64,000 nucleotides of DNA from Paucisalibacillus globulus (GCF_900184735.1 NZ_LT855386.1:615476-679475); one strand, 5' to 3'. Positions 43,707 through 52,773 are shown, numbered from the stretch's first letter. Notes: generated by a model from the letters alone, not told the origin. Numbers and translations: made by a program.

Positions 43707-43821
43707 TCCAAAAAAACTAATAATTTCCAAATAAGTTCTTTTTATTTCAGATTATCTTTGTTATACTTAAAATAAGTTTCTGCAACTGACAATGAGTGTA
43801 CAGTTGAGGAACTAAAAATTA

Positions 43822-43849
43822 GAGCTTAGTAAAGCTTAGCCGAGGAGAG
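43822..43849 (+). promoter_or_regulatory. TRAP (MtrB) binding site over the trpP ribosome binding site
   Basis: Six triplets start every five bases: GAG 43822, TAG 43827, AAG 43832, TAG 43837, GAG 43842 and GAG 43847. Further GAG triplets lie at 43794 and 43806 and a TAG at 43820. NAG repeats with two-base spacers are the RNA target of the tryptophan-activated TRAP ring. The last triplets are the Shine-Dalgarno sequence itself (GAGGAGAGG), so TRAP binding would block trpP translation, as known for B. subtilis trpP. Confidence 0.8.
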
Positions 43850-43855
43850 GTACAA

Positions 43856-44371
43856 ATGAATACAAGAATTTTAGTCATTTTATCACTATTAATGGGGATT
43901 GGTGCAGTACTGCACTTCATCATGCCACCGATTTATGGTGTAACACCAGATATGATGTTGGCCATGATGTTTATAGGAATAATGTTATTTCCTAAACTAA
44001 AGTATGTAGGTGTGTTGGCAATTGCAACTGGAATATTATCAGCACTTACTTCAAATGCACCAGGTGGACAGATTGCTAACTTTATCGAGAAACCAATTAC
44101 TGCCTTAATCTTTTTTGCACTCTTTTTACTAGTTAAAGACAGAGTGAATATAAAGATAGGCGTACCTGTTTTAACTGCTATCGGTACGATGATTAGTGGA
44201 TCGATTTTTCTAACTCTTGCATTATACGTTGTTGGTTTAATGGATGGGGTTTTCTTATTATTCTTTACAACAGCTGTTTTACCAGCTGCTGGATTGAATA
44301 CGGTGTTAATGATTATCATTTACCCGGTAGTTCAACAAATCCTAAAACGATCCAAACCAATTGCAGTCTAA
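43856..44371 (+). CDS. trpP: Tryptophan transporter TrpP
   Basis: 171 residues with five hydrophobic segments, the size of B. subtilis TrpP (YhaG, 172). It imports tryptophan. The N-terminal ILVILSLLMGIGAVLHFIMP and the VTPDMMLAMMFIGIMLFP segment are diagnostic. The leader carries a TRAP site, which independently supports the assignment. The ATG has GAGGAGAGG six bases upstream. It lies between hit and yhaH, as in B. subtilis, with a terminator after it. Confidence 0.92.
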   Translation: MNTRILVILSLLMGIGAVLHFIMPPIYGVTPDMMLAMMFIGIMLFPKLKYVGVLAIATGILSALTSNAPGGQIANFIEKPITALIFFALFLLVKDRVNIKIGVPVLTAIGTMISGSIFLTLALYVVGLMDGVFLLFFTTAVLPAAGLNTVLMIIIYPVVQQILKRSKPIAV

Positions 44372-44384
44372 TGAGTATTTATTT

Positions 44385-44418
44385 AATCCTCTGGCATTGT
44401 TTGTCAGAGGATTTTTTT
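44385..44418 (+). terminator. Terminator of trpP
   Basis: A perfect 9-bp stem (AATCCTCTG / CAGAGGATT) followed by a T run. Confidence 0.88.
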
Positions 44419-44565
44419 ACAGAATGAAAAAACTTAAAAAGTATTTTTAATGATAAAGAAATTTGTTTGTCCATGTGGCTAATCTGTGTAAGAAATAACA
44501 ATATACATAATAAAATAGAGAAAACTAGGAAAAATGATAGTAAGTGGGAAAGGAGCGGGATTAAT

Positions 44566-44940
44566 ATGGCAAATGGTAAATCATTCGCTTTAGGAATTTT
44601 AATTGGAGGTGTTGTTGGAGCCACCGCAACTTTACTAAGCACTCCAACATCCGGAAAAGAATTAAGAACTAAAGTTAAAGATCAAAGTCTTGAATGGAAA
44701 GAATTACTGGAAAATCTAAAAATAGACGGGCTACGACTAAAAGATCAAATTGCAGCTACTTCAAAAGAGGGTGTTTCCTTAATTAAGGACTTGACCTTGG
44801 AGATGAAAAGTTCCATTTCAGAGTGGAAAGAATCTGTAGAACCCCATCAAAAGAATATCCATCAATATCTAGAACAAATTGAGTCTAGTTTAAAAGATCT
44901 CGAAGAAAAAGTAAATGAGAATAAAAAAGTTGAAGCTTAA
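44566..44940 (+). CDS. yhaH: YtxH domain protein YhaH
   Basis: 124 residues from the ATG at 44566 with AAAGGAGCGGG upstream; the frame stays open 33 codons before it without a site. The N-terminus ANGKSFALGILIGGVVGATATLLSTPTSGKELR is the YtxH membrane or gas-vesicle-like segment. The rest is a long amphipathic coiled coil ending in lysine and glutamate. B. subtilis YhaH is next to trpP as well. Possibly membrane-associated and stress-linked like other YtxH proteins; function unknown. Confidence 0.82.
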   Translation: MANGKSFALGILIGGVVGATATLLSTPTSGKELRTKVKDQSLEWKELLENLKIDGLRLKDQIAATSKEGVSLIKDLTLEMKSSISEWKESVEPHQKNIHQYLEQIESSLKDLEEKVNENKKVEA

Positions 44941-44946
44941 TTTCAG

Positions 44947-44976
44947 AACCAGCACTTTTTTAGGTGTTGGTTTTTA
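44947..44976 (+). terminator. Terminator of yhaH
   Basis: A 9-bp stem with one G-T pair (AACCAGCAC / GTGTTGGTT) and a T tail. Confidence 0.8.
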
Positions 44977-45018
44977 ATTGGTAAAAGAACATTATTGTAA
45001 CTATATTTTTATTACAGG

Positions 45019-45053
45019 AAAGAAGCTTTCTCGAGATCTGAGAAAGCTTCTTT
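45019..45053 (-). terminator. Terminator of the second betaine-binding protein gene
   Basis: A perfect 14-bp stem (AAAGAAGCTTTCTC / GAGAAAGCTTCTTT) with a 7-base loop. Confidence 0.85.
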
Positions 45054-45065
45054 AATATAAAAGTA

Positions 45066-45968
45066 TTATTCTTTTGGTTCTAAGTCTTCAATAGATTCAA
45101 TATCCATATATTCCGGAACAACTAAGCCGATTTTTGCGCCTGTTAGGTTTGCACCAAGGTCTACAAAATCTTCTTGATAGCTTTCATAGAAATCTTTATG
45201 GGTAATTGGCATCCATGGTGCTAACGAAGCATCACCATCACCATTAGCAATGGATTCGAAAACTACAGCAACATCTACTGGTGTTACTTTTACTTCAAAG
45301 CCTTTTTGCTCCAATGCATATTTCATAACATTTGCTGAAGCACGTTCAGAATCCCAAGGTGTAGAAACAAGTTCTATTTCGACACCATCTACATCGTTAA
45401 CGCCTGCTAACCATTCGTCAACTTTGTCTTGATTATCATCTACCCACTGTTTCGCCACTGCAGCAATGTCGTCACCGGTTTCTTTTGATTCGTACATGAT
45501 CCATTCCATGTCTTCTACTTCCCAATTAAATTGGTCTAATGCTTTATAAGCCTCTGGCTTCTCTTCTTCAAGACCTTTACGAGCTATTGTTTTAATTTCT
45601 TCTACTCCACCATAGATTCCTTTTGGATCTTCTAAATATTTCATATCAGGATACTTAGCAAATGTCCAATGCGGGTTCCAACCAGTAATGATGATAGGTT
45701 CTTCATTATCCATTGCTTTATCAAGTTCTGCAGCCATTGCTGCAGTAGAAGATAGTTCGACATTCCACCCGCTTAATGAATCATATTCTTCAATTGCCTT
45801 TTCCGTCGTAACACTAATACCTGCACCTGGCTCAATACCAGTAATGGTGTAATCTACAACCTCGCTATAACTTTTCTCTTCACTTGAATCATTTGACGAA
45901 GTATCATCACCACATCCAGCTAAGACAAGTGCACTAACTAAACCTAACCCTACTAATAATTTCTTCAT
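45066..45968 (-). CDS. opuAC: Glycine betaine ABC transporter binding lipoprotein, second paralogue
   Basis: 300 residues. Lipoprotein signal with lipobox VLAGC at about residue 19. The OpuAC fold is seen in TITGIEPGAGISVTTEKAIEEY, GWNPHWTFAKY, PWDSERASANVM and LAPWMPITHKDFY. The three Trp positions fit the aromatic cage that binds trimethylammonium compounds (family knowledge). It lies 104 bases after a close paralogue and is separated from it by a strong hairpin, so it is expressed either by readthrough or separately. The two may differ in ligand preference. The ATG at 45968 has AAGGGAG upstream at long spacing. Confidence 0.88.
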   Translation of the reverse strand: MKKLLVGLGLVSALVLAGCGDDTSSNDSSEEKSYSEVVDYTITGIEPGAGISVTTEKAIEEYDSLSGWNVELSSTAAMAAELDKAMDNEEPIIITGWNPHWTFAKYPDMKYLEDPKGIYGGVEEIKTIARKGLEEEKPEAYKALDQFNWEVEDMEWIMYESKETGDDIAAVAKQWVDDNQDKVDEWLAGVNDVDGVEIELVSTPWDSERASANVMKYALEQKGFEVKVTPVDVAVVFESIANGDGDASLAPWMPITHKDFYESYQEDFVDLGANLTGAKIGLVVPEYMDIESIEDLEPKE

Positions 45969-46029
45969 TAAATAACAAAACTCCCTTATTCCATTAATAT
46001 TGACCTAATATTCAAATAAATTACCCAAT

Positions 46030-46065
46030 AAATAAAAGCAGACTGACTTCTGTCTGCTTTTATTT
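46030..46065 (-). terminator. Hairpin between the two betaine-binding protein genes
   Basis: A perfect 14-bp stem (AAATAAAAGCAGAC / GTCTGCTTTTATTT) with an 8-base loop. It sits between the paralogues and could limit readthrough into the second. Confidence 0.8.
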
Positions 46066-46072
46066 ACTTTTA

Positions 46073-46993
46073 TTATTTTGCTTCTAAATCTTCAATAGAA
46101 TCAATTTCCATATAAGCTGGTACAACTAGGCCAATTTTAGCACCTTCAAGATTTGCACCTAGGTCAACTAATTGATCTTTGTACTCTTCGTATAAATCAC
46201 CGTGAGTACCAGGTAACCACGCTGCTACCATTCCATCTGCTTCACCACTAGCAATTGCTTGCCACATAACTCCATTATCAAGAGGTGTAACAGTCACATT
46301 AAAACCAAGATCCTCTAATACTTTAGCAACAACGTTAGTAGATGCTACTTCCGTGTCCCATTCCACATATACTAATTCTATTTCTTTGCCATCAACTTCT
46401 TCGGCACCTTCAGTCCATTCGGCAACTTTTTCTGCATTATCTTCAACCCATGCAGCTGCAACTTCAGCAGGCTCCCCACCATTTGCAATTTCTAACATAA
46501 CTGTGTTCATGTCATCTTCAGTCCAGAAGAATTGATCTAGAACTGTATATGCGTTAGGCATGTCTTCTTCTAATCCTTGACGTACCATTGTACCAATAAT
46601 CTCTGCATCACCGAAAGTTCCTTTTGGATCTTCTAAATATTTCAAGTCATATTTAGCGAATTTCCAGTGTGGAGACCAACCTGTTACGACAATAGGTTCT
46701 TCATTTTCGATAGCTTCACCTAATGCAGTTGCCATTGCACCACTTGATGATGCTGCAACTTCCCAGCCATCAAGACCATATTCCTCTACTGCACGTTCTG
46801 AAGCCTGAAATACTCCAGCTCCAGCTTCGATACCAGTAATCGTATAATTTAATTCTTCACTATAATTTACTTCACCGTTATCTGATGATTCTCCGTTAGA
46901 TGTATCTTTATCATCCGATCCACATCCTGCTGCAATTAATGTTAGCGAAAGTCCTAATGCTACACCAAGACCTTTTAATTTACCTTTTAACAA
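46073..46993 (-). CDS. opuAC: Glycine betaine ABC transporter binding lipoprotein, first paralogue
   Basis: 306 residues from a TTG with GGGGAGA upstream. Signal peptide with lipobox IAAGC near residue 24, then an acidic linker. Core motifs ITGIEAGAGVFQASERAVEEY, GWSPHWKFAKYDLKYLEDP, EWDTEVASTNVV and DGMVAAWLPGTHGDLYEEY match OpuAC, with the cage Trp residues in GWSPHW, EWD and AAWLPG. It delivers glycine betaine to OpuAA/OpuAB for osmoprotection. It directly follows opuAB, so it is the primary binding protein of the operon. Confidence 0.9.
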   Translation of the reverse strand: MLKGKLKGLGVALGLSLTLIAAGCGSDDKDTSNGESSDNGEVNYSEELNYTITGIEAGAGVFQASERAVEEYGLDGWEVAASSSGAMATALGEAIENEEPIVVTGWSPHWKFAKYDLKYLEDPKGTFGDAEIIGTMVRQGLEEDMPNAYTVLDQFFWTEDDMNTVMLEIANGGEPAEVAAAWVEDNAEKVAEWTEGAEEVDGKEIELVYVEWDTEVASTNVVAKVLEDLGFNVTVTPLDNGVMWQAIASGEADGMVAAWLPGTHGDLYEEYKDQLVDLGANLEGAKIGLVVPAYMEIDSIEDLEAK

Positions 46994-47089
46994 ATTATTT
47001 CTCCCCTTTTTTTGTAATATCTATATGGAACTTCTCATCTAAGAAAAGGTACCAACTTCATTATTGGAGCGATTAGCCCCGTTATACTC

Positions 47090-47938
47090 TTATTGCTCTT
47101 TAGAATTAGCACTTTGTGTAAAGCGATCAATTATGATTGCAAGAATAACAATTCCAATACCAGCAACAAAACCTGTTCCTACTTGAGCACGTTGTAAGGA
47201 AGATAATACTTCTCTTCCAAGTCCAGGTGCTCCAATCATGGATGCAATAACAACCATTGATAAAGCTAACATGACAGTTTGGTTAATTCCTGCCATAATC
47301 GTTGCTTTTGCCATAGGTAATTCTACTTTTAGTAATTTTTGAGTACCAGTACTTCCAAATGCTTCAGATGCTTCAACAAGTTCTTTGGAAACTTGACGAA
47401 TACCTAGGTTTGTAAAACGTACTGTAGGTGGAGTTGCAAAAATTAATGATGCAAATATACCTGGTACCATTCCAATCCCAAAAAACGCTACTGCCGGAAT
47501 TAGATATACGAATGCAGGCATTGTCTGCATAAAGTCTAAAATCGGCTTTATAATTGCTTCAGCGGTTTTACTTTTAGCCATCAGAATACCTATTGGAACA
47601 CCAATAATGACAGATAATAAACTAGCTATTAAAACTAAAGTAAATGTACTAATTAGATGTTCCCAATACCCCTGATTATCAATTAACCATAAACCTACAA
47701 CAGAGAACGCTGCTAAACCAAATTTTTTCCCACTTATAAAGAATGCAATTAATGCAACAATAATCATAACAACAACAGGTGGTACTAACATTAGTGTTTC
47801 TGATGCGAAATCCATGAAATTACCAAAATGCTCTTTTATAGGATCGAATAAGAAAGCAAATATATCCGTTATTTGATCGGTAACCCATTCCGTACCTTCC
47901 GCAATTGGAATACCTTCCGTAAACCATTCTTTAAGCAT
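47090..47938 (-). CDS. opuAB: Glycine betaine ABC transporter permease
   Basis: 282 residues with about seven hydrophobic segments. The inner-membrane component signature of binding-protein-dependent transporters is seen as [21 protein letters not shown] (EAA loop). N-terminal [20 protein letters not shown] and the [17 protein letters not shown] segment are typical of OpuAB/ProW. The ATG overlaps the opuAA stop by 8 bases and has GAGGTGA upstream inside opuAA. Confidence 0.92.
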   Translation of the reverse strand: MLKEWFTEGIPIAEGTEWVTDQITDIFAFLFDPIKEHFGNFMDFASETLMLVPPVVVMIIVALIAFFISGKKFGLAAFSVVGLWLIDNQGYWEHLISTFTLVLIASLLSVIIGVPIGILMAKSKTAEAIIKPILDFMQTMPAFVYLIPAVAFFGIGMVPGIFASLIFATPPTVRFTNLGIRQVSKELVEASEAFGSTGTQKLLKVELPMAKATIMAGINQTVMLALSMVVIASMIGAPGLGREVLSSLQRAQVGTGFVAGIGIVILAIIIDRFTQSANSKEQ

Positions 47939-49130
47939 GTTCTAAGTTCACCTCACTATCTCCTGCAAGTGCAGCAATGACAGCACCACGTACAATAATC
48001 CCTACTAATCTTTCATTTTCGACTACTGCAACTGGAACTGGTGAACCATTGATTACATTAAATATTTCTTGCATGGATGTTTCTTTGTTTACCTGCTTAA
48101 TGTCAGTTTGTAATATCTCTTTTAGGTCGCGGACCTCTTTCTTTCTAGCCTCAGAAGCATCATCAGCAGTAACATATCCTTTTAAATTACGTTTACTGTC
48201 TACCACTAAAATACTTGAAATACCAGCTTCTTTCATACGCTCTAATGCAACACGTGGGCCATGTTTTTCTATATTGATAGTTTCAGGACGTTTCATGATA
48301 TGTCCTGCAGTTAGAACCTTCGAACGATCAACATCCTCAACAAAGCGTTCTACATAGTCATTGGCTGGATTCATTAATATTTCCTCAGGTGTACCAATTT
48401 GCACAATCGAACCGTCTTTCATTAGGGCAATTCGGTCACCAAGACGTAATGCTTCATCCAAGTCATGTGTGATAAAGATAATTGTTTTTTTCATTGTGGA
48501 TTGCAGATCAATTAACTCATCCTGCATATCCTTACGAATAAGCGGGTCTAAAGCTGAAAATGCTTCATCCATTAAAAGAACCTCCGGATCATTAGCTAAC
48601 GCCCTCGCTAGTCCAACACGTTGCTGCATACCACCTGATAATTGTTCAGGTTTTTGTTCTGCGTATCCTTCTAAGCCCACTAATTTTAGTGCTTCATGTG
48701 CTTTTTTGGTTCTTTTTTCTGGATCTACTTTCTGAATCTCCAAACCATACTCAACATTTTTTAATACGGTTCTATTTGGGAAAAGCGCAAAACGTTGGAA
48801 CACCATACCGAGCTTTTCACGACGAACTTGACGAAGATCTTTTTTGTCCATTTTTGCTAAATCCTGTCCATCAATAAGGATGGAACCTTGTGTTGGTTCG
48901 ATTAATCTGTTAATCAATCGTACCAGTGTGGATTTACCACTACCAGACAATCCCATAATTACGAAGATTTCACCTGGTTCAACTGTAAAAGATGCTCTAT
49001 TTACACCAACCGTACTTCCCGTTTTCTTTAATATTTCTTCTTTGGATAAACCTTGACCCAAATGGTCTAATGCTTGTTTTGGATTCTTACCGAAAACCTT
49101 TGTTAGGTTTTTCGCTTCAATAATTGGCAA
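47931..49130 (-). CDS. opuAA: Glycine betaine ABC transporter ATP-binding protein
   Basis: 399 residues from a TTG at 49130 preceded by GAGGTGA; an in-frame ATG seven codons upstream at 49151 has only a poor site, so either start is possible. Features: [28 protein letters not shown], Walker [10 protein letters not shown], signature [15 protein letters not shown], Walker [14 protein letters not shown], and two C-terminal CBS modules (about residues 265-395) which in OpuA systems sense ionic strength (family knowledge). First gene of the betaine operon; divergent from a GbsR-type regulator. Confidence 0.93.
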   Translation of the reverse strand: MPIIEAKNLTKVFGKNPKQALDHLGQGLSKEEILKKTGSTVGVNRASFTVEPGEIFVIMGLSGSGKSTLVRLINRLIEPTQGSILIDGQDLAKMDKKDLRQVRREKLGMVFQRFALFPNRTVLKNVEYGLEIQKVDPEKRTKKAHEALKLVGLEGYAEQKPEQLSGGMQQRVGLARALANDPEVLLMDEAFSALDPLIRKDMQDELIDLQSTMKKTIIFITHDLDEALRLGDRIALMKDGSIVQIGTPEEILMNPANDYVERFVEDVDRSKVLTAGHIMKRPETINIEKHGPRVALERMKEAGISSILVVDSKRNLKGYVTADDASEARKKEVRDLKEILQTDIKQVNKETSMQEIFNVINGSPVPVAVVENERLVGIIVRGAVIAALAGDSEVNLEHA

Positions 49131-49228
49131 AGCCTTCACCTCTTTCGACATACATTTATCATTGTATGCATTAAAATATAGAATAATAGATTATAAAAAC
49201 GAACCGTGCCGCAACGCTTACTCATAAT

Positions 49229-49258
49229 ACTATACACCTTTTTATATGAACTGGACAA
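49229..49258 (-). promoter_or_regulatory. Putative opuA promoter
   Basis: On the minus strand TTGTCC (49258-49253) and TATAGT (49234-49229) are separated by 18 bases, about 80-130 bases ahead of opuAA. It fits a vegetative sigma-A promoter. The region between it and the gene contains no other obvious signal. Confidence 0.5.
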
Positions 49259-49293
49259 ACTTTATATTCCTTTATTTTCGATTATATTTTTCA

Positions 49294-49309
49294 TACAGTT
49301 TAAACTGTA
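49294..49309. promoter_or_regulatory. Palindromic operator candidate between opuA and its regulator gene
   Basis: TACAGTTT-AAACTGTA is a perfect 16-bp palindrome in the 281-302 bp divergent region, 35 bases upstream of the opuA -35 box. The adjacent GbsR/MarR-type protein is the natural candidate to bind it (inference). Confidence 0.45.
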
Positions 49310-49432
49310 CGAATAAAATATTGGTTTTCCTTTTAAATACTCCATATTACTCCAAAATACCTACCAACTATCCATTTCTCAATCTTGGTTGACTATTGTA
49401 ACCTTATAGTAGAGCAAGTTTAGGAGGTTTGC

Positions 49433-49921
49433 ATGTTGAATAACAGCAACGAAAAGATAAAGAACGGTATTTTACTAGAGTTTGCTAAAACCGTAGAATT
49501 ATTTGATTTATCTCCCATTGAAGCAAGAGTCTTTGCTTATTTATATGTCGAGGGAACACCATTAACATTAGATGATATGAGTGAAGCATTAGGGAAGAGT
49601 AAAACTTCAATGAGTACGAGCGTACGGAGCCTAGTTGATTTAAATCTAGTAAAAAGAGTTTGGAAAAAAGGTGTACGAAAAGATTTATTCCAAGTAAATA
49701 ATCATCTATTCAGACAGTTTTTAAGCTTTTATATGAAGAAATGGATTGATGCTACAGAGGTCAGGAAAGATGCACTGATTGAATTGAAGAACGAATTTGA
49801 TCATATACAGAATGCTGAGAAAGATGACGAGCTTCAGGACAAACTCAATAATTTACTGGAATTTCATGAGAGATTATTTCACTTCTTTAAAGAAGTATCA
49901 GAAATAAAAAAAGATGGCTAG
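49433..49921 (+). CDS. GbsR/MarR-type transcriptional regulator next to opuA
   Basis: 162 residues. A winged-helix domain (LSPIEARVFAYLYVEGTPLTLDDMSEALGKSKTSMSTSVRSL, then VWKKGVRKDLFQV) matches the GbsR/OpcR group, which represses choline and glycine-betaine genes and responds to choline (established for GbsR). The C-terminal half is helical. The ATG has AGGAGGTTTGC upstream. It is divergent from opuA, so it is probably the local regulator of that operon. It is not the gbsR orthologue itself, which is at 53887-54432. Confidence 0.85.
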   Translation: MLNNSNEKIKNGILLEFAKTVELFDLSPIEARVFAYLYVEGTPLTLDDMSEALGKSKTSMSTSVRSLVDLNLVKRVWKKGVRKDLFQVNNHLFRQFLSFYMKKWIDATEVRKDALIELKNEFDHIQNAEKDDELQDKLNNLLEFHERLFHFFKEVSEIKKDG

Positions 49922-49955
49922 TAGGTACATTAACCCCTACAAGCCATCTTTTTTT
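49906..49955. terminator. Bidirectional terminator between the regulator and yhaI
   Basis: AAAAAAGATGGCT pairs with AGCCATCTTTTTT, with an inner TAGG/CCTA pairing, overlapping the stop codons of both convergent genes. Confidence 0.88.
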
Positions 49956-50272
49956 ATTAACCGAATAAATTCCCCTAACAAATCAGGATAATAACCTTCT
50001 TTATGTAAAGCAAAGATAGTTTCTGTTGGATTTAGCTTCTCATTTAGCATGCCTGCAAATTTCACCAAGTGAGATGAATAGTCAAGTAATCCTTCTTCCT
50101 TTTGCTGTCTGTATTCTCGATCCATTCCTTCTAACAAGGTAAATAATTCGTTATATTCGTCTTCCGTTAACTTATGTACCATTACAAGCTTGGTAAAAGG
50201 GTATTTTTTGATGTCGATAATCTTAGATAATAACTGTAATTGAAATGTTGCTAAATTGTTATCCCAAGGCAT
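49937..50272 (-). CDS. yhaI: YhaI family protein (DUF1878)
   Basis: 111 residues from the ATG at 50272, ten bases after AGGAGG; the upstream in-frame codons to 50296 contain that site. The pattern FQLQLLSKIIDIKKYPFTKLVM, then FAGMLNEKLNPTETIFALHKEGYYPDLLGEFI, fits YhaI/DUF1878, a small soluble helical protein of unknown role in Bacillaceae. The gene position near yhaH and yhaJ also matches B. subtilis. Confidence 0.8.
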   Translation of the reverse strand: MPWDNNLATFQLQLLSKIIDIKKYPFTKLVMVHKLTEDEYNELFTLLEGMDREYRQQKEEGLLDYSSHLVKFAGMLNEKLNPTETIFALHKEGYYPDLLGEFIRLIKKDGL

Positions 50273-50525
50273 GTTCAAGCATCCTCCTGACCCCAAACGA
50301 TTAATAATTATCTGAATACAATTTAATATTAGCAGAATTTGAAACTATATTTTTTTCGTAAAAGGTATTGCATTTTTCCTGGCTAAATACTAGAATCAAC
50401 TAGGATTTCGAAAAAGGTAACTGATTTTGTACTGAATAATATACTATTTGATATTCCATGTAATACAATTAAACAATATAACTGATTTAATAAAAAAACT
50501 AAAAATGCAAAGGAGGGTTAATAAG

Positions 50526-51065
50526 ATGAACTGCTGGAAATCTGTTAACTTAAATAAACAATACGGAATAAAATGGATTAATTTAATATCTATCTTTTTA
50601 GCATTATTATCATTTATTATTTTAAATGTACCGTTTTCCATATTGCATCAAACAAATCAATTGAATGAATCAGGAATCATCCTATTTTTGGTGGCACTCA
50701 TTTTATTACCCACCCTTCATTCTTTTATGCATATTTTACCATTATTACTATTAAAAAGACGAATTAATTTAATAATAGTTAGAAAAAAAGCTTTACCTGT
50801 CTTTACATTCTATACTAATTCTCATATTAGCAAGAACAGTTTTATCTTTTCTGCATTAGCACCAACATTACTAATTACGATACCTGGAATAATTGCAACA
50901 CTTCTATTCCCGAGTATCTATATATACTCTCTACTACTAACATCATTAAATATTGGGATATCCTTTCTAGATTTTTTAACTATCCGCATTTCCTTCAAAG
51001 CACCTAAGCATGCATTTGTAGAAAACGGTGATGAAGGCTTCGATATCCTATTAAAGGCAAACTAA
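50526..51065 (+). CDS. yhaJ: YhaJ-like membrane protein (DUF3267)
   Basis: 179 residues from the ATG at 50526 with AAAGGAGGG upstream; the frame is open further upstream without a site. N-terminal MNCWKSVNLNKQYGIKWINL and four hydrophobic segments match the DUF3267 (putative zincin) group. The expected HE-x-x-H motif reads HSFMH, so the catalytic Glu is replaced by Ser. A peptidase role is therefore doubtful for this member. A terminator follows immediately. Confidence 0.75.
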   Translation: MNCWKSVNLNKQYGIKWINLISIFLALLSFIILNVPFSILHQTNQLNESGIILFLVALILLPTLHSFMHILPLLLLKRRINLIIVRKKALPVFTFYTNSHISKNSFIFSALAPTLLITIPGIIATLLFPSIYIYSLLLTSLNIGISFLDFLTIRISFKAPKHAFVENGDEGFDILLKAN

Positions 51066-51097
51066 GAAGGGGTGTCCAACATACCCCTTCTTTTTTA
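51064..51097 (+). terminator. Terminator of yhaJ
   Basis: A perfect 10-bp stem (AAGAAGGGGT / ACCCCTTCTT) overlapping the stop codon region, followed by six T residues. Confidence 0.9.
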
Positions 51098-51238
51098 TAC
51101 TACCCATATAATGAATTTTTTGTTACAGTATTTTATAGATGACTAGTTTACAAGATTTACTTAATGCATGTTAGATAACCCAAAAGCATAATTATCTTTG
51201 TTAGAGTATATTTAGGTTTCCTGAGGAGGTTGTAAGAT

Positions 51239-51424
51239 ATGATAATTATTTTTTTATTCTATGCATTCATCATTTTATTCATTTTCAATACATTAGCTGA
51301 TAAATTCTGTACAAAACTAGAGATGAATGCGGCTAAACAAGCAAGGGTTTTTCGTGTGATCAACATAATGATGCTTATCTTACTCGTTTCCTCTTATATA
51401 AAAGTATTAAATGTAATGATATAA
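51239..51424 (+). CDS. Small two-helix membrane protein
   Basis: 61 residues with two hydrophobic helices (2-20 and 40-58) separated by a basic, cysteine-containing loop (ADKFCTKLEMNAAKQARVFR). The ATG is preceded by GAGGAGGTTGTAAGAT, a strong site. Not recognised. It lies between yhaJ and prsA with its own 170-bp upstream region. Probably an integral membrane protein of unknown function. Confidence 0.6.
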   Translation: MIIIFLFYAFIILFIFNTLADKFCTKLEMNAAKQARVFRVINIMMLILLVSSYIKVLNVMI

Positions 51425-51543
51425 GTCTAAATTAAAATGTGTAAATTCTAAGTAATTCTGCTTTTAACTATTATTTTACTGTAAAACTGTGGTATATTAA
51501 TCAATAGCCAAGAAGTAACAATAAGATTAGGAGTGTGGCTTAT

Positions 51544-52422
51544 ATGAAAAAACTAACAATCGCAGCAACCATTACTGCTGGCGCTTTACTACTTTCTGCA
51601 TGTACTGCTGATAAAGATGAATCAAAAGCTGATTCAGAAGTAGTTGTAGAAACAAAAGTAGGAGACGTTACAAAAGAGGATTTCTACGCTGAAATGAAAG
51701 ACTATATTGGAGAAAGTGCACTTTACAATATGGTTGTTATTAAAGTATTAGAAGATAAATATGAGGTTTCAGATGAAGAAGTGGATAAAGCTGTTCAAGA
51801 AGCAAAAGATCAGCAAGGTGAAATGTTCTCCATGTGGTTAATGCAACAAGGTTATCCTAATGAGGATGCATTCCGTGAGCAAACATACCAAAGACTACTT
51901 CAAGAAAAACTTGTTTTCGAAGATATTGATGTTCCAGATGAAGATGTTGAAAAGAAATTCAATGAAATGAAGGAAAATCAAGAACTACAAATTCGTGCAA
52001 GCCACATCTTAGTTGAAGATGAGTCATTAGCTAATGACTTAAAGAAACAACTTGATGAAGGTGCAGACTTTGCTGAGTTAGCGAAAGAACACTCTACTGA
52101 TGGTTCTGCTTCACAAGGTGGAGATTTAAATTACTTTGGTAAAGGTAAAATGGTTAAGGAATTTGAAGAAGCGGCATTTGGATTAGAAGAAGGAGAAATT
52201 AGTGATCCTGTAAAATCCGAATTTGGCTACCATATTATCCAAGTTACGGATATTCCAACTTTTGAAGAAAAGAAAGAAGAACTTCGCAGAGAAATTGCGA
52301 TGGAGCAAGTTGACTATGCTGCAGTCCAAGAAAAAATGGACAAGCTTTTAGAAGATGCAAAAATTGATGTTAAACTAGAAGAATTCAAGGATTTATTTAC
52401 CAAGCCTGAAGCTCAAGGGTAA
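51544..52422 (+). CDS. prsA: Foldase lipoprotein PrsA (parvulin-type PPIase)
   Basis: 292 residues, the same length as B. subtilis PrsA. The start is the ATG at 51544 with TAGGAGTGTGG upstream (three codons after the first possible start). Lipoprotein signal with LLSAC lipobox; helical N-terminal lobe; parvulin domain from [20 protein letters not shown] through [37 protein letters not shown] and [11 protein letters not shown]. It folds secreted proteins on the outer face of the membrane and is usually essential in this group. Its own terminator follows. Confidence 0.95.
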   Translation: MKKLTIAATITAGALLLSACTADKDESKADSEVVVETKVGDVTKEDFYAEMKDYIGESALYNMVVIKVLEDKYEVSDEEVDKAVQEAKDQQGEMFSMWLMQQGYPNEDAFREQTYQRLLQEKLVFEDIDVPDEDVEKKFNEMKENQELQIRASHILVEDESLANDLKKQLDEGADFAELAKEHSTDGSASQGGDLNYFGKGKMVKEFEEAAFGLEEGEISDPVKSEFGYHIIQVTDIPTFEEKKEELRREIAMEQVDYAAVQEKMDKLLEDAKIDVKLEEFKDLFTKPEAQG

Positions 52423-52436
52423 GTAATACTATACGG

Positions 52437-52478
52437 AAAAGGTTCTGTCTCATATTAGGGACAGAACCTTTTTTTACT
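52437..52478. terminator. Terminator between prsA and yhaL
   Basis: A perfect 13-bp stem (AAAAGGTTCTGTC / GACAGAACCTTTT) followed by T residues, between convergent genes. Confidence 0.9.
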
Positions 52479-52506
52479 TCAGAAAGCATAAGAGCTAACA
52501 TTCTTA

Positions 52507-52698
52507 TTAATTTGTTGCTTCTTTCTTATGACGTTCTTCACGCTCTTCTTGCATTCTCTCTATATACACTTGGCCTTCTCGCTCAATATAGTGATTTTCG
52601 AGTTCCTTCTCAGCACGCATTGCACGAAAAGCCATATAACCACTAAAGAAAATGAATAAGATCATCATAAAAACCCACCATGGCATTCCTATAATCAT
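52507..52698 (-). CDS. yhaL: Sporulation protein YhaL
   Basis: 63 residues from the ATG at 52698 with GGGGGATAAATAC upstream; an in-frame start at 52719 precedes that site. A single membrane helix (MPWWVFMMILFIFFSGYMAF) is followed by a very charged tail rich in Glu and Arg. B. subtilis YhaL is a small sporulation-associated membrane protein beside prsA. Facing prsA across a shared terminator. Confidence 0.8.
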   Translation of the reverse strand: MIIGMPWWVFMMILFIFFSGYMAFRAMRAEKELENHYIEREGQVYIERMQEEREERHKKEATN

Positions 52699-52773
52699 GT
52701 ATTTATCCCCCTTGTCCATAACTACTTAATTCATATATATGTACAAGGATTAGAAACATTACAGTAAATTTTA

